DNA of 44,767 nt from Planctomycetota bacterium (GCA_028291545.1 JAQGHR010000147.1:1-44767), one strand, 5' to 3'; counted from the first letter of the stretch, positions 15,938 to 23,237 are shown. A program made the numbers and translations. The notes: a model not told the origin generated them from the letters alone.

Positions 15938-17737
15938 GTGGCTCGAACCCGACCAATCGGCGATGCGCCCGAAGGCGACGAGGTTGCCTCGACCCGGACG
16001 CCTGCCGAGGATGGCGGCTACACGGTCGTCGCCCGCCGCTACCGCCCGCAACGGTTCGAGGACGTTGTCGGTCAGGACCACGTCGTCCAGGCCCTGCGGA
16101 ACGCGATCACCCTGCATCGCGTCACCCACGCCTACCTTTTCTGCGGCACTCGTGGCGTCGGCAAGACCTCGATCGCCCGGATCTTCGCCAAGGCGCTGAA
16201 TTGCGTCAAAGGCCCGACCACGGAGCCCTGCAACGTCTGCGACATCTGCCGCGCGATCTCCGTCGGCCAGGACGTCGACGTGATCGAGATCGACGGGGCC
16301 AGCAATAATGGCGTCGAGGCGGTGCGGGAACTCCGCCAGAACGCGGGCCTGCGCCCGAGCCGCGCACGGGTCAAGATTTATTACATCGACGAAGTCCACA
16401 TGCTCTCGACCGGGGCCTTCAACGCGCTCTTGAAGACGCTGGAAGAGCCGCCCGAACACGTCAAGTTCTTCTTCGCCACGACCGAGGCGAACAAGATCCC
16501 GATCACCGTGCTGTCGCGCTGTCAGCGGTACGATTTCGCGGGCATCACGCCCGAGCAGATCGTCGAGACCCTGGTCGAGATCTGCGCCAAGGAGGGCGTC
16601 TCGGCCGAGAGGGCGGCCCTCGCCACGATCGCTCGCCGCGCCGGCGGGTCGATGCGCGATGCGCAATCGTTGCTCGAACAGATGCTGTCCTACGGCAACG
16701 ACGCCCTCACGAGCGAGTCCGTGCATCGTGCCCTGGGCATCGCGCCGGACGAGCGGATTCTGGAGCTGATCGAGGCGCTTGCGGATCACGACCTGGCGCG
16801 GGTGCTGACCCTGGTCGATTCCTCGGCGCAAATGGGGGTGCAGCCGCCCGACCTCCTGGCCGGTGTGCTGGACTTCCTCCGCGACGTGATGGTCACCAAG
16901 ATCGGGCCGGATGTGCCCCTGCAGGCCGCCGCGCCGTCGCAATCGGGCCGGCTCCGGGCGGTCGCCGATCGGTGGCCGATGGACACGATCCTCGCCGCCT
17001 TCCAGATCCTCGACCAGGCCAAGCGCAACCTTCGCGGCAGCTCCTACGGCCGGATGGTCGTCGAGTTCGCCCTGGCCCGCGTGGCCCGGCTCGAAGACTT
17101 CGCGGAGCTTGGAGACCTGATTGCCCGCCTGAGCGGGAACGGCGGCGGGACCGTAAAAAAAAAGTTGAGCCCCGCTGAGGGGGACCGTCCGCCGAGTCGT
17201 CCGGCCTCGGGTGGCCCCAGCGTCGCGTCCCCGAGTGCCGTCCGCAAGCCAGACGACACGGACGGGCTAGCTACCGAAGCCGCCGCGACGCCGGTCGTGC
17301 CGGCACCGCCTCCACCACAGCCGGAGTTGCTGGACCTGCAGACGGCCGTCCAGGTCTGGAGGCAGGAGCTCACCCGGAAAGTCGGACTCCGCCTGGGAGC
17401 GACGCTCAGCCAGCTCACCCCTTCGGCCCTGGAGCCGCCGGGCGTGCTGGTAGTCTCGGTGCCAGCGCGCTACAATGGGGCGGCGGACGAGTTCGAGGTC
17501 GCCCGGCCGAAGATCGAAATGGCCCTGTCGGAGCTGCTGGCCCGTCCCATCACGCTGCGGTTCAATCGCCTGATGCCCGAGGCCAATCCCCAGGTCGCGA
17601 GCGGTCCGGCCAGGTCCGCGACGTCCAAGCTGGGTGAGGCCCTGGCCGCCGACCCCTGGGTCCGGGAAATCATGCAGATCTTCGAGACCTCCGCGAATCC
17701 CCTGCGGATTGACAGCGACGAGTCTCCCGAGGTCTGA
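15938..17737 (+). CDS. dnaX: DNA polymerase III subunits gamma/tau (599 aa)
   Basis: Clamp-loader ATPase of the replicase. A GTG at 15938, 6 nt after a GGAG, is preferred; the open frame reaches back to 15743 but would overlap the SRP RNA gene. AAA+ features: YRPQRFEDVVGQDHV, Walker A GTRGVGKTS (residues 70-78), zinc-binding Cys89/98/101/104 with the standard 9-3-3 spacing, Walker B YYIDEVHMLS and sensor region FFFATTEANKIPITVLSRCQ. Domain III ends near residue 395. A proline-rich linker and tau-like C-terminal domain follow. Between them (17155-17163) is a run of nine A coding VKKK. Slippage to either other frame meets a stop within a few codons, giving a product of about 410 aa equivalent to gamma. 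ybaB and recR follow, the widely conserved dnaX-ybaB-recR order. Confidence 0.95.
   Translation: MARTRPIGDAPEGDEVASTRTPAEDGGYTVVARRYRPQRFEDVVGQDHVVQALRNAITLHRVTHAYLFCGTRGVGKTSIARIFAKALNCVKGPTTEPCNVCDICRAISVGQDVDVIEIDGASNNGVEAVRELRQNAGLRPSRARVKIYYIDEVHMLSTGAFNALLKTLEEPPEHVKFFFATTEANKIPITVLSRCQRYDFAGITPEQIVETLVEICAKEGVSAERAALATIARRAGGSMRDAQSLLEQMLSYGNDALTSESVHRALGIAPDERILELIEALADHDLARVLTLVDSSAQMGVQPPDLLAGVLDFLRDVMVTKIGPDVPLQAAAPSQSGRLRAVADRWPMDTILAAFQILDQAKRNLRGSSYGRMVVEFALARVARLEDFAELGDLIARLSGNGGGTVKKKLSPAEGDRPPSRPASGGPSVASPSAVRKPDDTDGLATEAAATPVVPAPPPPQPELLDLQTAVQVWRQELTRKVGLRLGATLSQLTPSALEPPGVLVVSVPARYNGAADEFEVARPKIEMALSELLARPITLRFNRLMPEANPQVASGPARSATSKLGEALAADPWVREIMQIFETSANPLRIDSDESPEV
17155..17183 (+). 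promoter_or_regulatory. Predicted dnaX slippage/frameshift site
   Basis: Nine consecutive A residues (17155-17163) are read as AAA AAA AAG. A -1 shift gives Val-Glu-Pro-Arg then TGA at 17176-17178; loss of one A in the mRNA gives Ser then TGA almost at once. A small CCCC-GCTGA-GGGG hairpin (about 17170-17182) follows. An A9 run in dnaX that yields both gamma and tau by slippage is established in Thermus; E. coli uses A AAA AAG with ribosomal -1 shifting. Confidence 0.75.
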
Positions 17738-17795
17738 GCGATCCGGTCGCGGGCATCCCGCCCGCATCATTCCACACGAAGAAGAGGAGCCTCCC

Positions 17796-18137
17796 GTGTT
17801 TGGCAATCTCGGCAACCTGACCGATCTGATGCGCAACGCGGGCAAGCTGCGTGAATCGGTCGAGAAGGCCACCGAATCCCTCGGCCAACTGGTCGTCGAG
17901 GGCACGTCGGGCGGTGGCGTGGTCGTGGCCAAGGCCAACGGCAAGATGGAGCTGATCTCCGTCCGCATCGATCCGAAGCTCCTGGCCGACGGCGATGCCG
18001 AACTCCTGGAAGACCTCGTCACGGCCGCCGTCAACCAGGCCCTCACCAAGGCCCGAGAGGCTGCCGCCAAGTCGATCCAATCCCTCGCCGGCGGCCTGCC
18101 GATTCCGGGCCTGGGCGGGATGTTGGGGGGGTCTTGA
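17796..18137 (+). CDS. ybaB: YbaB/EbfC nucleoid-associated protein (113 aa)
   Basis: Small DNA-binding, nucleoid-associated protein of the YbaB/EbfC family. The GTG at 17796 with GAAGAGGAG upstream gives the family length; the frame is open further back but overlaps dnaX. Seen: MRNAGKLRESVEKATESL helix, the central beta sheet VVVAKANGKMELISVRIDPKLL, and DLVTAAVNQALTKAREAAAK, then a glycine-rich tail ending GLGGMLGGS, all in family order. The gene is 58 bp after dnaX and 68 bp before recR, consistent with one operon. It forms dimers that bind DNA as tweezers in characterised homologues. Confidence 0.92.
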   Translation: MFGNLGNLTDLMRNAGKLRESVEKATESLGQLVVEGTSGGGVVVAKANGKMELISVRIDPKLLADGDAELLEDLVTAAVNQALTKAREAAAKSIQSLAGGLPIPGLGGMLGGS

Positions 18138-18205
18138 AGAACGCCGCCCGCGCATGACGCGCCTGGCCTATTCTCTTCACTGGGCGGACCCTCCGGAGTG
18201 GTGGA

Positions 18206-18823
18206 ATGTCCTACGAATCCGGCACGATGAGCGGCGCGGTCGATCGGCTAGTGGCGGCCCTGGGGAAGCTGCCCGGCATCGGCGCGAAGTCGGCCGAGAG
18301 GTTGGCGCATCACCTGTTGAAATGTCCGGATGAGGAAGCGTTGGCCCTGGCCGATGCGATCCGCGCCGCCAAGGACCAGATCCGTCACTGCGAGGTCTGT
18401 TTCCACCTGACCGAGGCGCAGCATCCCCGCTGCGCCGTCTGCCGCGATTCGCGGCGGGATGCCTCCGTGGTCTGCGTGGTGGAGCAGCCTCGCGATTTGC
18501 TCGCCCTGGAAAAAGCCGGGACCTTCAGCGGCGTCTATCACGTCCTCCTCGGCCGGCTCGCCCCGTTGCAAGGGATCGGCCCCGACCAGCTCACGCTCGG
18601 ACCGTTGCACGATCGCGTCCGCGCCGGCGACGTTCGCGAGGTCATCCTGGCGACCAACCCGAACCTCGAAGGTGACGGAACGGCCTTGCTCGTTTCCCAG
18701 ATCTTGGCCGATACTGATGTGAAGATCACACGCTTGGCTCGCGGGCTGGCCTCGGGCGGCGCACTCGAATTCGCGAATAAAGAAATGCTGGCGGATGCCC
18801 TCTCGGGCAGGCAGAGGTTTTGA
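18206..18823 (+). CDS. recR: Recombination mediator protein RecR (205 aa)
   Basis: RecFOR-pathway protein that helps load RecA at gaps. The order of domains is canonical: helix-hairpin-helix (KLPGIGAKSAERLAHHLL, residues 21-38), zinc finger with Cys62, Cys65, Cys76 and Cys79, then a Toprim domain beginning VVEQPRDLLALE with Glu93, the YHVLLGRLAPLQGIGPDQL segment and VILATNPNLEGDGTA. A second ATG seven codons downstream (MSGAVDRLV) is an alternative start; the upstream one has CCGGAG at a suitable distance. Last gene of the ffs-dnaX-ybaB-recR block. Confidence 0.95.
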   Translation: MSYESGTMSGAVDRLVAALGKLPGIGAKSAERLAHHLLKCPDEEALALADAIRAAKDQIRHCEVCFHLTEAQHPRCAVCRDSRRDASVVCVVEQPRDLLALEKAGTFSGVYHVLLGRLAPLQGIGPDQLTLGPLHDRVRAGDVREVILATNPNLEGDGTALLVSQILADTDVKITRLARGLASGGALEFANKEMLADALSGRQRF

Positions 18824-18885
18824 GGGGGCCGGGTCGTGATCCCGACCGCCTTGATTCTCAGGGGGCAGTTGGATCCGATAGCAGG

Positions 18886-18994
18886 GTTTCGAGACTTGAG
18901 ATTCGAGAGCAGAGATCCGAGAGGAGCAATCCGGTGAATTTTCGTGGCAGTCTGCAATCCGGGCTCTCGAATCTTGCATCTCGGGTCTCGAATC
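18886..18994. repeat. Imperfect inverted repeat of TTCGAGA-type motifs
   Basis: The left arm 18886-18910 (TTTCGAGAC...ATTCGAGAGC) pairs with 18963-18994, with a 7-nt insertion in the right arm. The motif ATTCGAGAGC recurs. It occupies the recR-rpoN gap and is probably another dispersed palindrome. Confidence 0.6.
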
Positions 18995-19074
18995 CGGCAA
19001 CCTGGCTCGACTCAAAATATGAATTGAGGTGAGTGCGGATTGATTCAGGTTGCTCGAAATCCGCAGCCTTCGAC

Positions 19075-19103
19075 TTGCTGATCCGCGGAATTTGGTATAA
19101 GAT
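19075..19103 (+). promoter_or_regulatory. Predicted sigma-70 promoter of rpoN
   Basis: TTGCTG (19075-19080), a 17-bp spacer and TAAGAT (19098-19103) lie about 114 bp upstream of the rpoN start. TATAAG two bases earlier is an alternative -10 box. This suggests rpoN is transcribed separately from recR. Confidence 0.5.
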
Positions 19104-19216
19104 TTGCTCTGAACCGCGAGTCCCGTTGGGGTCGCGACAAAAGACAGGCCGGTTGGCCGTTTCGGTTCCGATGGATTCGTGCCCAATTCTCCTCTCATGC
19201 GGCGGGACAGAGGACT

Positions 19217-20641
19217 ATGCGTCTCGATACCTCGCAGCACATGAAGATGGACATGCGGCTCCGTATGGCGCCGCGGATGATCCAGTCCATGGAAATCTTG
19301 CAGTTGCCGCTCATGGCGCTTCAGGAGAGGATCGATCAAGAGCTGAGCGAGAACCCGATCCTGGAGCTTCGCGAGGCCGGCCCGGTCGAGTCCGATGGCG
19401 ACGAGCCCTCCAGCACCAGCACGACCGACGAGGCCGAGAACCCCGTCGAGATGCCGGAATTCGATGGCGGCGAGGATTGGAATGACTCGCATCGCCCGAG
19501 TCGGGCGGCCCTGAGCGAGGAGGCCGACCGCAAGCACGACGCGATGCAAAATATGGCCTCGCGGCCCAGGACGCTGCACGACGACCTGGAGGAGCAGATC
19601 GGCTTCCTCGATTGCGACCCCACGGTCCGGGCGCTCTGCGAATATATCATCCATAACCTCGACGAGAATGGATATCTGAACCTCAGCGTCAACGAGGTCG
19701 TCCGCGACTTCGGGGGCGAGGCGACGGTGGCTCAGGGAGAGGAGGCCCTCGGCCTCGTGCAGAAGCTCGACCCGCCGGGCGTCGGCGCCCGCAACCTGCG
19801 CGAGTGCCTGCTTCTCCAACTCACACCCGATACGCCTTCTCGCGACGTCCTGCACGTCCTGATCGCGAACCACCTGGACGACCTCCAGCAAAATCGCCTT
19901 CCGGCCATCGAGAAGAAGACCGGGCTTCCGCTCGACGTGATCAAGGATGGGATCGCCCACCTCCGCCATCTGGACCCCCGGCCCGGCGCGCGTTATATCG
20001 CCCAGGGTGCCCAGTACGTCGTGCCCGACCTGATCGTCGAGGCCGATGAGCACGGCGAGTACAAGGTCCGCCTGCTCGACGAGCACACGCCGCAACTGGG
20101 CATCTCGCGCTACTATCAGAAGCTGCTCAAGAACAAGCAAGGCGACGCCGCGGCGCGCGAGTTCATCCAGAAGAAGATCCAGTCGGCGCGCTGGCTGATC
20201 GAGTCCATCGAGCAGCGCCGCAATACCTTGCTCAAGGTCTCCCGCGCGATCATCGAGCACCAGAAAGATTTCCTGGACAAGGGGCCGGAGTGGATCGAGC
20301 CTCTGAAGATGCAGCAGATCGCCGACCTCGTCCACGTCCACGTCACCACGGTCAGCCGGGCCGTCGATGACAAGTGGGTCCAGACCCCTCGCGGCATCTT
20401 CGCCCTCAAGCGCTTCTTCGGCGGCGGCACGACCACCACCGATGGCGAGGAAGTCGCCTGGGAGACCATCAAGCAAAAGCTCCTCGAAATCATCGCCAAG
20501 GAAGACAAGGCCAACCCCCTCTCCGACGAGGAGATCGTCGAGGCCCTCAGCCACGGCGGCTTCCCCGTCGCCCGCCGCACCGTCACCAAGTACCGCAAGG
20601 CGCTTCGGATTCCTTCAAGCCGTCAACGTAAGCAGTTTTAG
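19217..20641 (+). CDS. rpoN: RNA polymerase sigma-54 factor (474 aa)
   Basis: Alternative sigma factor recognising -24/-12 promoters and dependent on AAA+ activators. The start at 19217 follows ACAGAGG. Region I is the expected Gln/Met/Leu-rich segment (RMAPRMIQSMEILQLPLMALQERIDQELSENPILE). An acidic region II follows, then the core-binding domain, the helix-turn-helix MQQIADLVHVHVTTVSRAVDDKWVQTPRGIFALK, and the RpoN box ARRTVTKYRKAL at about residues 452-463. Length is normal. No bacterial enhancer-binding activator is encoded in the window. Confidence 0.95.
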   Translation: MRLDTSQHMKMDMRLRMAPRMIQSMEILQLPLMALQERIDQELSENPILELREAGPVESDGDEPSSTSTTDEAENPVEMPEFDGGEDWNDSHRPSRAALSEEADRKHDAMQNMASRPRTLHDDLEEQIGFLDCDPTVRALCEYIIHNLDENGYLNLSVNEVVRDFGGEATVAQGEEALGLVQKLDPPGVGARNLRECLLLQLTPDTPSRDVLHVLIANHLDDLQQNRLPAIEKKTGLPLDVIKDGIAHLRHLDPRPGARYIAQGAQYVVPDLIVEADEHGEYKVRLLDEHTPQLGISRYYQKLLKNKQGDAAAREFIQKKIQSARWLIESIEQRRNTLLKVSRAIIEHQKDFLDKGPEWIEPLKMQQIADLVHVHVTTVSRAVDDKWVQTPRGIFALKRFFGGGTTTTDGEEVAWETIKQKLLEIIAKEDKANPLSDEEIVEALSHGGFPVARRTVTKYRKALRIPSSRQRKQF

Positions 20642-20765
20642 CCGCCCCGGACCAACCGACGGACGCCGTTCGCGACCGCAACGTCTTCCCGTTGCGGTCG
20701 TCCGTCGCTCTCCCCACCTGCCCTTCGATCGCTCCATAGCCTATGCCGGTCGACTGGTTCTTCCA

Positions 20766-20807
20766 TAGGGTGGGTTCAGCCACCTTCCGGTGGCTGAACC
20801 CACCCTA
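20766..20807. repeat. Perfect 19-bp stem hairpin
   Basis: Positions 20766-20784 (TAGGGTGGGTTCAGCCACC) and 20789-20807 are exact complements around a TTCC loop. It may terminate rpoN or be a REP-type element; no T run follows. Confidence 0.9.
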
Positions 20808-20980
20808 CAACTGCCCTGGGCTCGCTCCACGGCCTCGCATCCATGTCCTCCCGAATTCCGCCACCGGCCCTTGACGGCCTCATACGGCCCGGTCAGACTC
20901 ACAACCGTTGAACGGACGAGGTGTCCGAGATGACGTGATTTCTCACGCCGTTTCGGTCGCGTAATCCATGCACCAGAGGT

Positions 20981-21006
20981 GTTAGACGACAATTTCGGCG
21001 TCTAAC
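20981..21006. other. GTTAGAC / GTCTAAC inverted pair, possible recombination core or operator
   Basis: GTTAGAC (20981-20987) and GTCTAAC (21000-21006) are perfect complements 12 bp apart, 32 bp upstream of the winged-helix gene. Both fit the 7-bp core consensus of attC ends (GTTRRRY and RYYYAAC), but no full attC hairpin surrounds them. They could equally be an operator for the downstream regulator. Confidence 0.3.
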
Positions 21007-21038
21007 GTAAGGTTTGGCGGCGAGGGAAGCTAACGGCG

Positions 21039-21314
21039 ATGAGAGACGCTTACCAACTCGCTCAGCGTGCGATGGCCGATCTCAAGGCCGCTGTCTATGC
21101 CGTGCTTGAGGCCGCGCCGAGCGATGGCCTAACCAATGCTGAAATCGGCCGTGCTCTTGGCATCTATGCTGGGCACGTGGAGCACGAAGGGCACATCTCG
21201 CGCACATTGCTGGCCCTGATGGAAAAAGAGGGCGTCGTGAAGCAGTCATCGGCAACGAAGCGTTGGACACTCCGACGCGCCGCCCGTGACGAGGCGCCCG
21301 ACGCCTCTTCGTGA
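21039..21314 (+). CDS. Small winged-helix-like protein (91 aa)
   Basis: Hypothetical small DNA-binding protein. The ATG at 21039 has GAGGGAAG upstream. The sequence reads as a winged helix-turn-helix: first helix LAQRAMADLKAAVYAVLEAAP, HTH LTNAEIGRALGI, a long recognition-like helix ISRTLLALMEKEGVV, and a wing KQSSATKRWTLR. There is no catalytic domain. Similar domains occur as stand-alone regulators or as accessory subunits of restriction systems. It opens the accessory island, and the inverted motif just upstream could be its own operator. Identity unproven. Confidence 0.6.
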   Translation: MRDAYQLAQRAMADLKAAVYAVLEAAPSDGLTNAEIGRALGIYAGHVEHEGHISRTLLALMEKEGVVKQSSATKRWTLRRAARDEAPDASS

Positions 21315-21680
21315 ACTCTTTTGCTTGGAACGGCCGTCGAGGCGCAGCATCCCCCCACCCCCAGCCATGGGGCCGGGCATCGACGAGGTTTGGAGGCAAT
21401 CCGAAGGATTCGGCAGCAGGAATCAAGGCGCGGGCCATGAGGGGAATCGGTTACGTTAGCAGTCTCTTCGACGGGAACATCCCCACGAGTCGCCTCGCGG
21501 GGCGTCGCCAATGACCGGATCACGGCCTCTCGGGCCAGGCTAACCTACGGGCAGGGAGCACCAAGGAGAGTACGGCCACCGACCCACGCCACGGTCCAGG
21601 CTACGCCGCGCCGATCCGCCGGGCAAGACTCGTCCGATCCTCGTTCACGCCGCCCCGGGAGCGGACGAAGGCCGCAGGAT
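21315..21680. other. Non-coding stretch in the accessory island
   Basis: 366 bp with no convincing gene on either strand. It contains GGCTAAC at 21538-21544, a near match to an attC end, without a matching partner or stem. Frames that stay open have no ribosome site or motif. Confidence 0.4.
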
Positions 21681-21780
21681 GGTTAACCTCGCGCTGCAGC
21701 GGACCCCGCACCGCCACGGCGCCTTTCGTGCTATCATCGCGTTCTCGGCGGTGCGGGTCCGCTGAACTTTGGCGTTAGGC
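21681..21780 (+). other. attC-like recombination site upstream of the YdeI-like gene
   Basis: A 100-bp imperfect palindrome has the layout of an integron attC site. It has a left core GGTTAAC (21681-21687), a CGCTGCAGCGGACC arm, and an 18-bp stem pairing 21697-21715 with 21747-21764 (one extrahelical base). A GTCCGCTGAAC arm follows, then the right core GTTAGGC (21774-21780), a perfect GTTRRRY. The gene at 21792 begins 11 bp after the right core, as in cassettes. The left core departs from RYYYAAC at one base. Confidence 0.6.
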
Positions 21781-21791
21781 GCACACACTTT

Positions 21792-22223
21792 ATGAACAAG
21801 AAGAATCCCAAGTCGGCTGGAGAAGAATCAGAGCCCGGAGTGCCAGCGGATCTTCGCGAAGCCCTCACGGCTGCCCCGGGGGCGAAGGCTCAGTGGACGG
21901 ATCTCACGCCGATCGCGCGCAGGGACTTTATCAGTTGGATAGACTCAGCCAAACAAGCGGCGACGCGCGGCCGCCGGATCGAGAAAGCCTGCTCAATGCT
22001 TGCGGCCGGAAAGCGTCGCCCCTGCTGTTATTCAATCGTGTCATTCAATCTTTACACAGCCCTCGCGGCTGTCCCGATGGCGAAGGCCGAGTGGAGCGAT
22101 CTCACGCCGGCCGAGCGTAGGGACTATATCAGCTGGATGGACTCAGCCAAAGAACCGGAGGCACATAGAAGCCGGATCGAGAAAGCCTGCTCAATGCTTG
22201 CGGCCGGAAAGCGTCGCCCCTGA
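21792..22223 (+). CDS. Protein with two tandem YdeI/OmdA-type domains (143 aa)
   Basis: Predicted member of the 'bacteriocin-protection, YdeI or OmpD-associated' family, whose biochemical role is poorly defined. It has two copies of one domain of about 62 residues. The family signature LTPxxRRDFISWIDSAK...RRIEKACSMLAAGKRRP appears at about residues 36-77 and again at about 103-143. Members usually carry a single such segment near the C-terminus, so this is an internal duplication. The last 52 nt of each copy are identical while the first halves differ at many positions. The start is fixed by family length; no strong ribosome site is seen. The gene lies 11 bp after one attC-like site and ends 20 bp before another, the layout of a promoterless gene cassette. 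Confidence 0.75.
   Translation: MNKKNPKSAGEESEPGVPADLREALTAAPGAKAQWTDLTPIARRDFISWIDSAKQAATRGRRIEKACSMLAAGKRRPCCYSIVSFNLYTALAAVPMAKAEWSDLTPAERRDYISWMDSAKEPEAHRSRIEKACSMLAAGKRRP
21973..22222 (+). repeat. Direct repeat of 52 identical bases inside the YdeI-like gene
   Basis: Positions 21973-22024 and 22171-22222 are identical and 198 bp (66 codons) apart, in frame. The flanking parts of the duplicated unit have diverged, indicating local gene conversion or a recent partial duplication. Confidence 0.9.
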
Positions 22224-22243
22224 CACCAAGGCGACCGGGAAAC

Positions 22244-22348
22244 GCCTAACCATGCGGCGGGTGGCACTGGTAGCCGTCTCCGGGTGCCGGGCCTGGCCCA
22301 TGGTTGCAGCGTACCAGCTGCGCGGGCCGCTGAACCTGGTCGTTCGGC
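22244..22348 (+). other. attC-like recombination site downstream of the YdeI-like gene
   Basis: A 105-bp segment begins with a perfect left core GCCTAAC (22244-22250) and ends with GTTCGGC (22342-22348), which differs from its complement at one base. Inner arms pair imperfectly (GCGGC near 22255 with GCCGC near 22327; ACTGGT with ACCAGCT). The right side, GGCCGCTGAAC followed by CTGGTC, parallels CCGCTGAAC followed by TTTGGC at the upstream site. It starts 20 bp after the YdeI-like stop. Confidence 0.5.
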
Positions 22349-22436
22349 AACAATTTCCTCCAGGGCCGTAGCTTTCTCGGGCGGACACCTGGGCCGGGGG
22401 CATTGCCGGCTGCGGCGGCTCGACCCCAGCCACCCG

Positions 22437-22712
22437 ACGCTGCGAGCGAGCCTGGTGGCGCGGGCCGAGGACTGGCCTTGGTCAAGCCTGGGGGCGTCGC
22501 GAGTGGCGCTTGAGATGGCACCGCGGATTGCTACGGACGAGATCCTTCGTCGCGGCGGTTGGCCGGAGTTCGTCAACGCGCCGATGACCGGATCCGAAGC
22601 GGAGTCGATCCGGCTCTCGATCCGTCGGGACCGTCCCTCCGGGACTGAGGACCGGATGCGACGGACCGCCGCAAGTCTGGGCGTGGAGTCGAGCCTGAGA
22701 TCTCGTGGGGGC
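22437..22712 (+). pseudogene. REP-associated tyrosine transposase (RAYT), C-terminal remnant
   Basis: Only the end of a Y1-type RAYT transposase survives. The recognisable blocks are LRASLVARAEDWPWSSL (family: LRAGLVxRAEDWxWSSL), then GWPEFVNAPMT, then SIRRDRPSGTEDRMRRTAASLGVESSL, which is the typical family end. The catalytic HuH motif and Tyr are missing, so it cannot act. It is joined at its 5' side to a repeat copy shared with 11653-11695. RAYTs are the enzymes thought to spread REP palindromes, which are plentiful in this window. Confidence 0.7.
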
Positions 22713-23202
22713 CAAGGTTGCGGGGCGATATTGCCCAGTCCCCCCTATGATCGCTTTCAGCAATAAGAATGTCCCATTCGATTCGCGGCTTGCCCGAGGG
22801 AGTCGGTCGTCGTTGAACCCGCTCGTCCGGACACCGATGAGCCGGGCAAGCCGCCCGATCCCAGCCCACCCCCGGCATGATCGCACCCGGCAGCATGGAA
22901 AAAACGTGCCGTTCAAGTCACGGGACGATCCGTCGGTTGCAGCGAATTCCGGCCGCTGAGGCGCCTCCTGGATGGATTCGACGATCGAAGTCCGGTCTGT
23001 TCGCGATGATGTGCATGAGGAATGCGAGAGTGATCGCCGAGCGGCGGTGAGGCCCGCCGGGGAAGGCGTTTCGATTCCTCTCGGGGGATTTTTAATTCCC
23101 TGAGGAATCGGACCGGAGACGAGAAGGCTGGAGCGAGTGAGGATGCAGCCGTGCCCGAAGCACGGGCCCCGTTCCGACGAGTCACGCGCCGGGATCAATG
23201 AC
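22713..23202. other. Non-coding region between RAYT remnant and the minus-strand terminator
   Basis: About 490 bp without a credible gene. A 423-codon minus-strand frame spans this area and beyond (22482-23753), but it is Arg/Pro/Ser-rich, has no motif and overlaps the RAYT remnant. Confidence 0.45.
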
Positions 23203-23237
23203 AAAAGGCGTCCCCGATCTCGACGATCGGGGACGCC
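23203..23237 (-). terminator. Strong intrinsic terminator on the minus strand
   Basis: A perfect 12-bp stem (23207-23218 with 23226-23237) and a 7-nt loop are followed on the minus strand by TTTT (23206-23203). This is the clearest intrinsic terminator in the window, yet no minus-strand protein gene leads into it. Confidence 0.85.

Larger units (their letters stand above)
20642..21038. other. Intergenic region after rpoN
   Basis: Apart from the perfect hairpin at 20766-20807 and the motif at 20981-21006 I see no gene here. The usual rpoN neighbours (hpf, ptsN) do not follow; instead the accessory island begins. Confidence 0.5.

Noticed and set aside
18248..20554. 768-codon minus-strand frame opposite recR and rpoN
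   Set aside because: Shadow of recR and rpoN, both of which are certain; it even crosses the intergenic repeat.
21538..21687. Possible extra attC between GGCTAAC (21538) and GTTAACC (21681)
   Set aside because: No convincing stem joins the two ends and both cores deviate from consensus.
22763..22934. Two similar segments translating to KNVPFDSR and KNVPFKSR
   Set aside because: DNA similarity is only about 12 of 18 bases; too weak to call a repeat.
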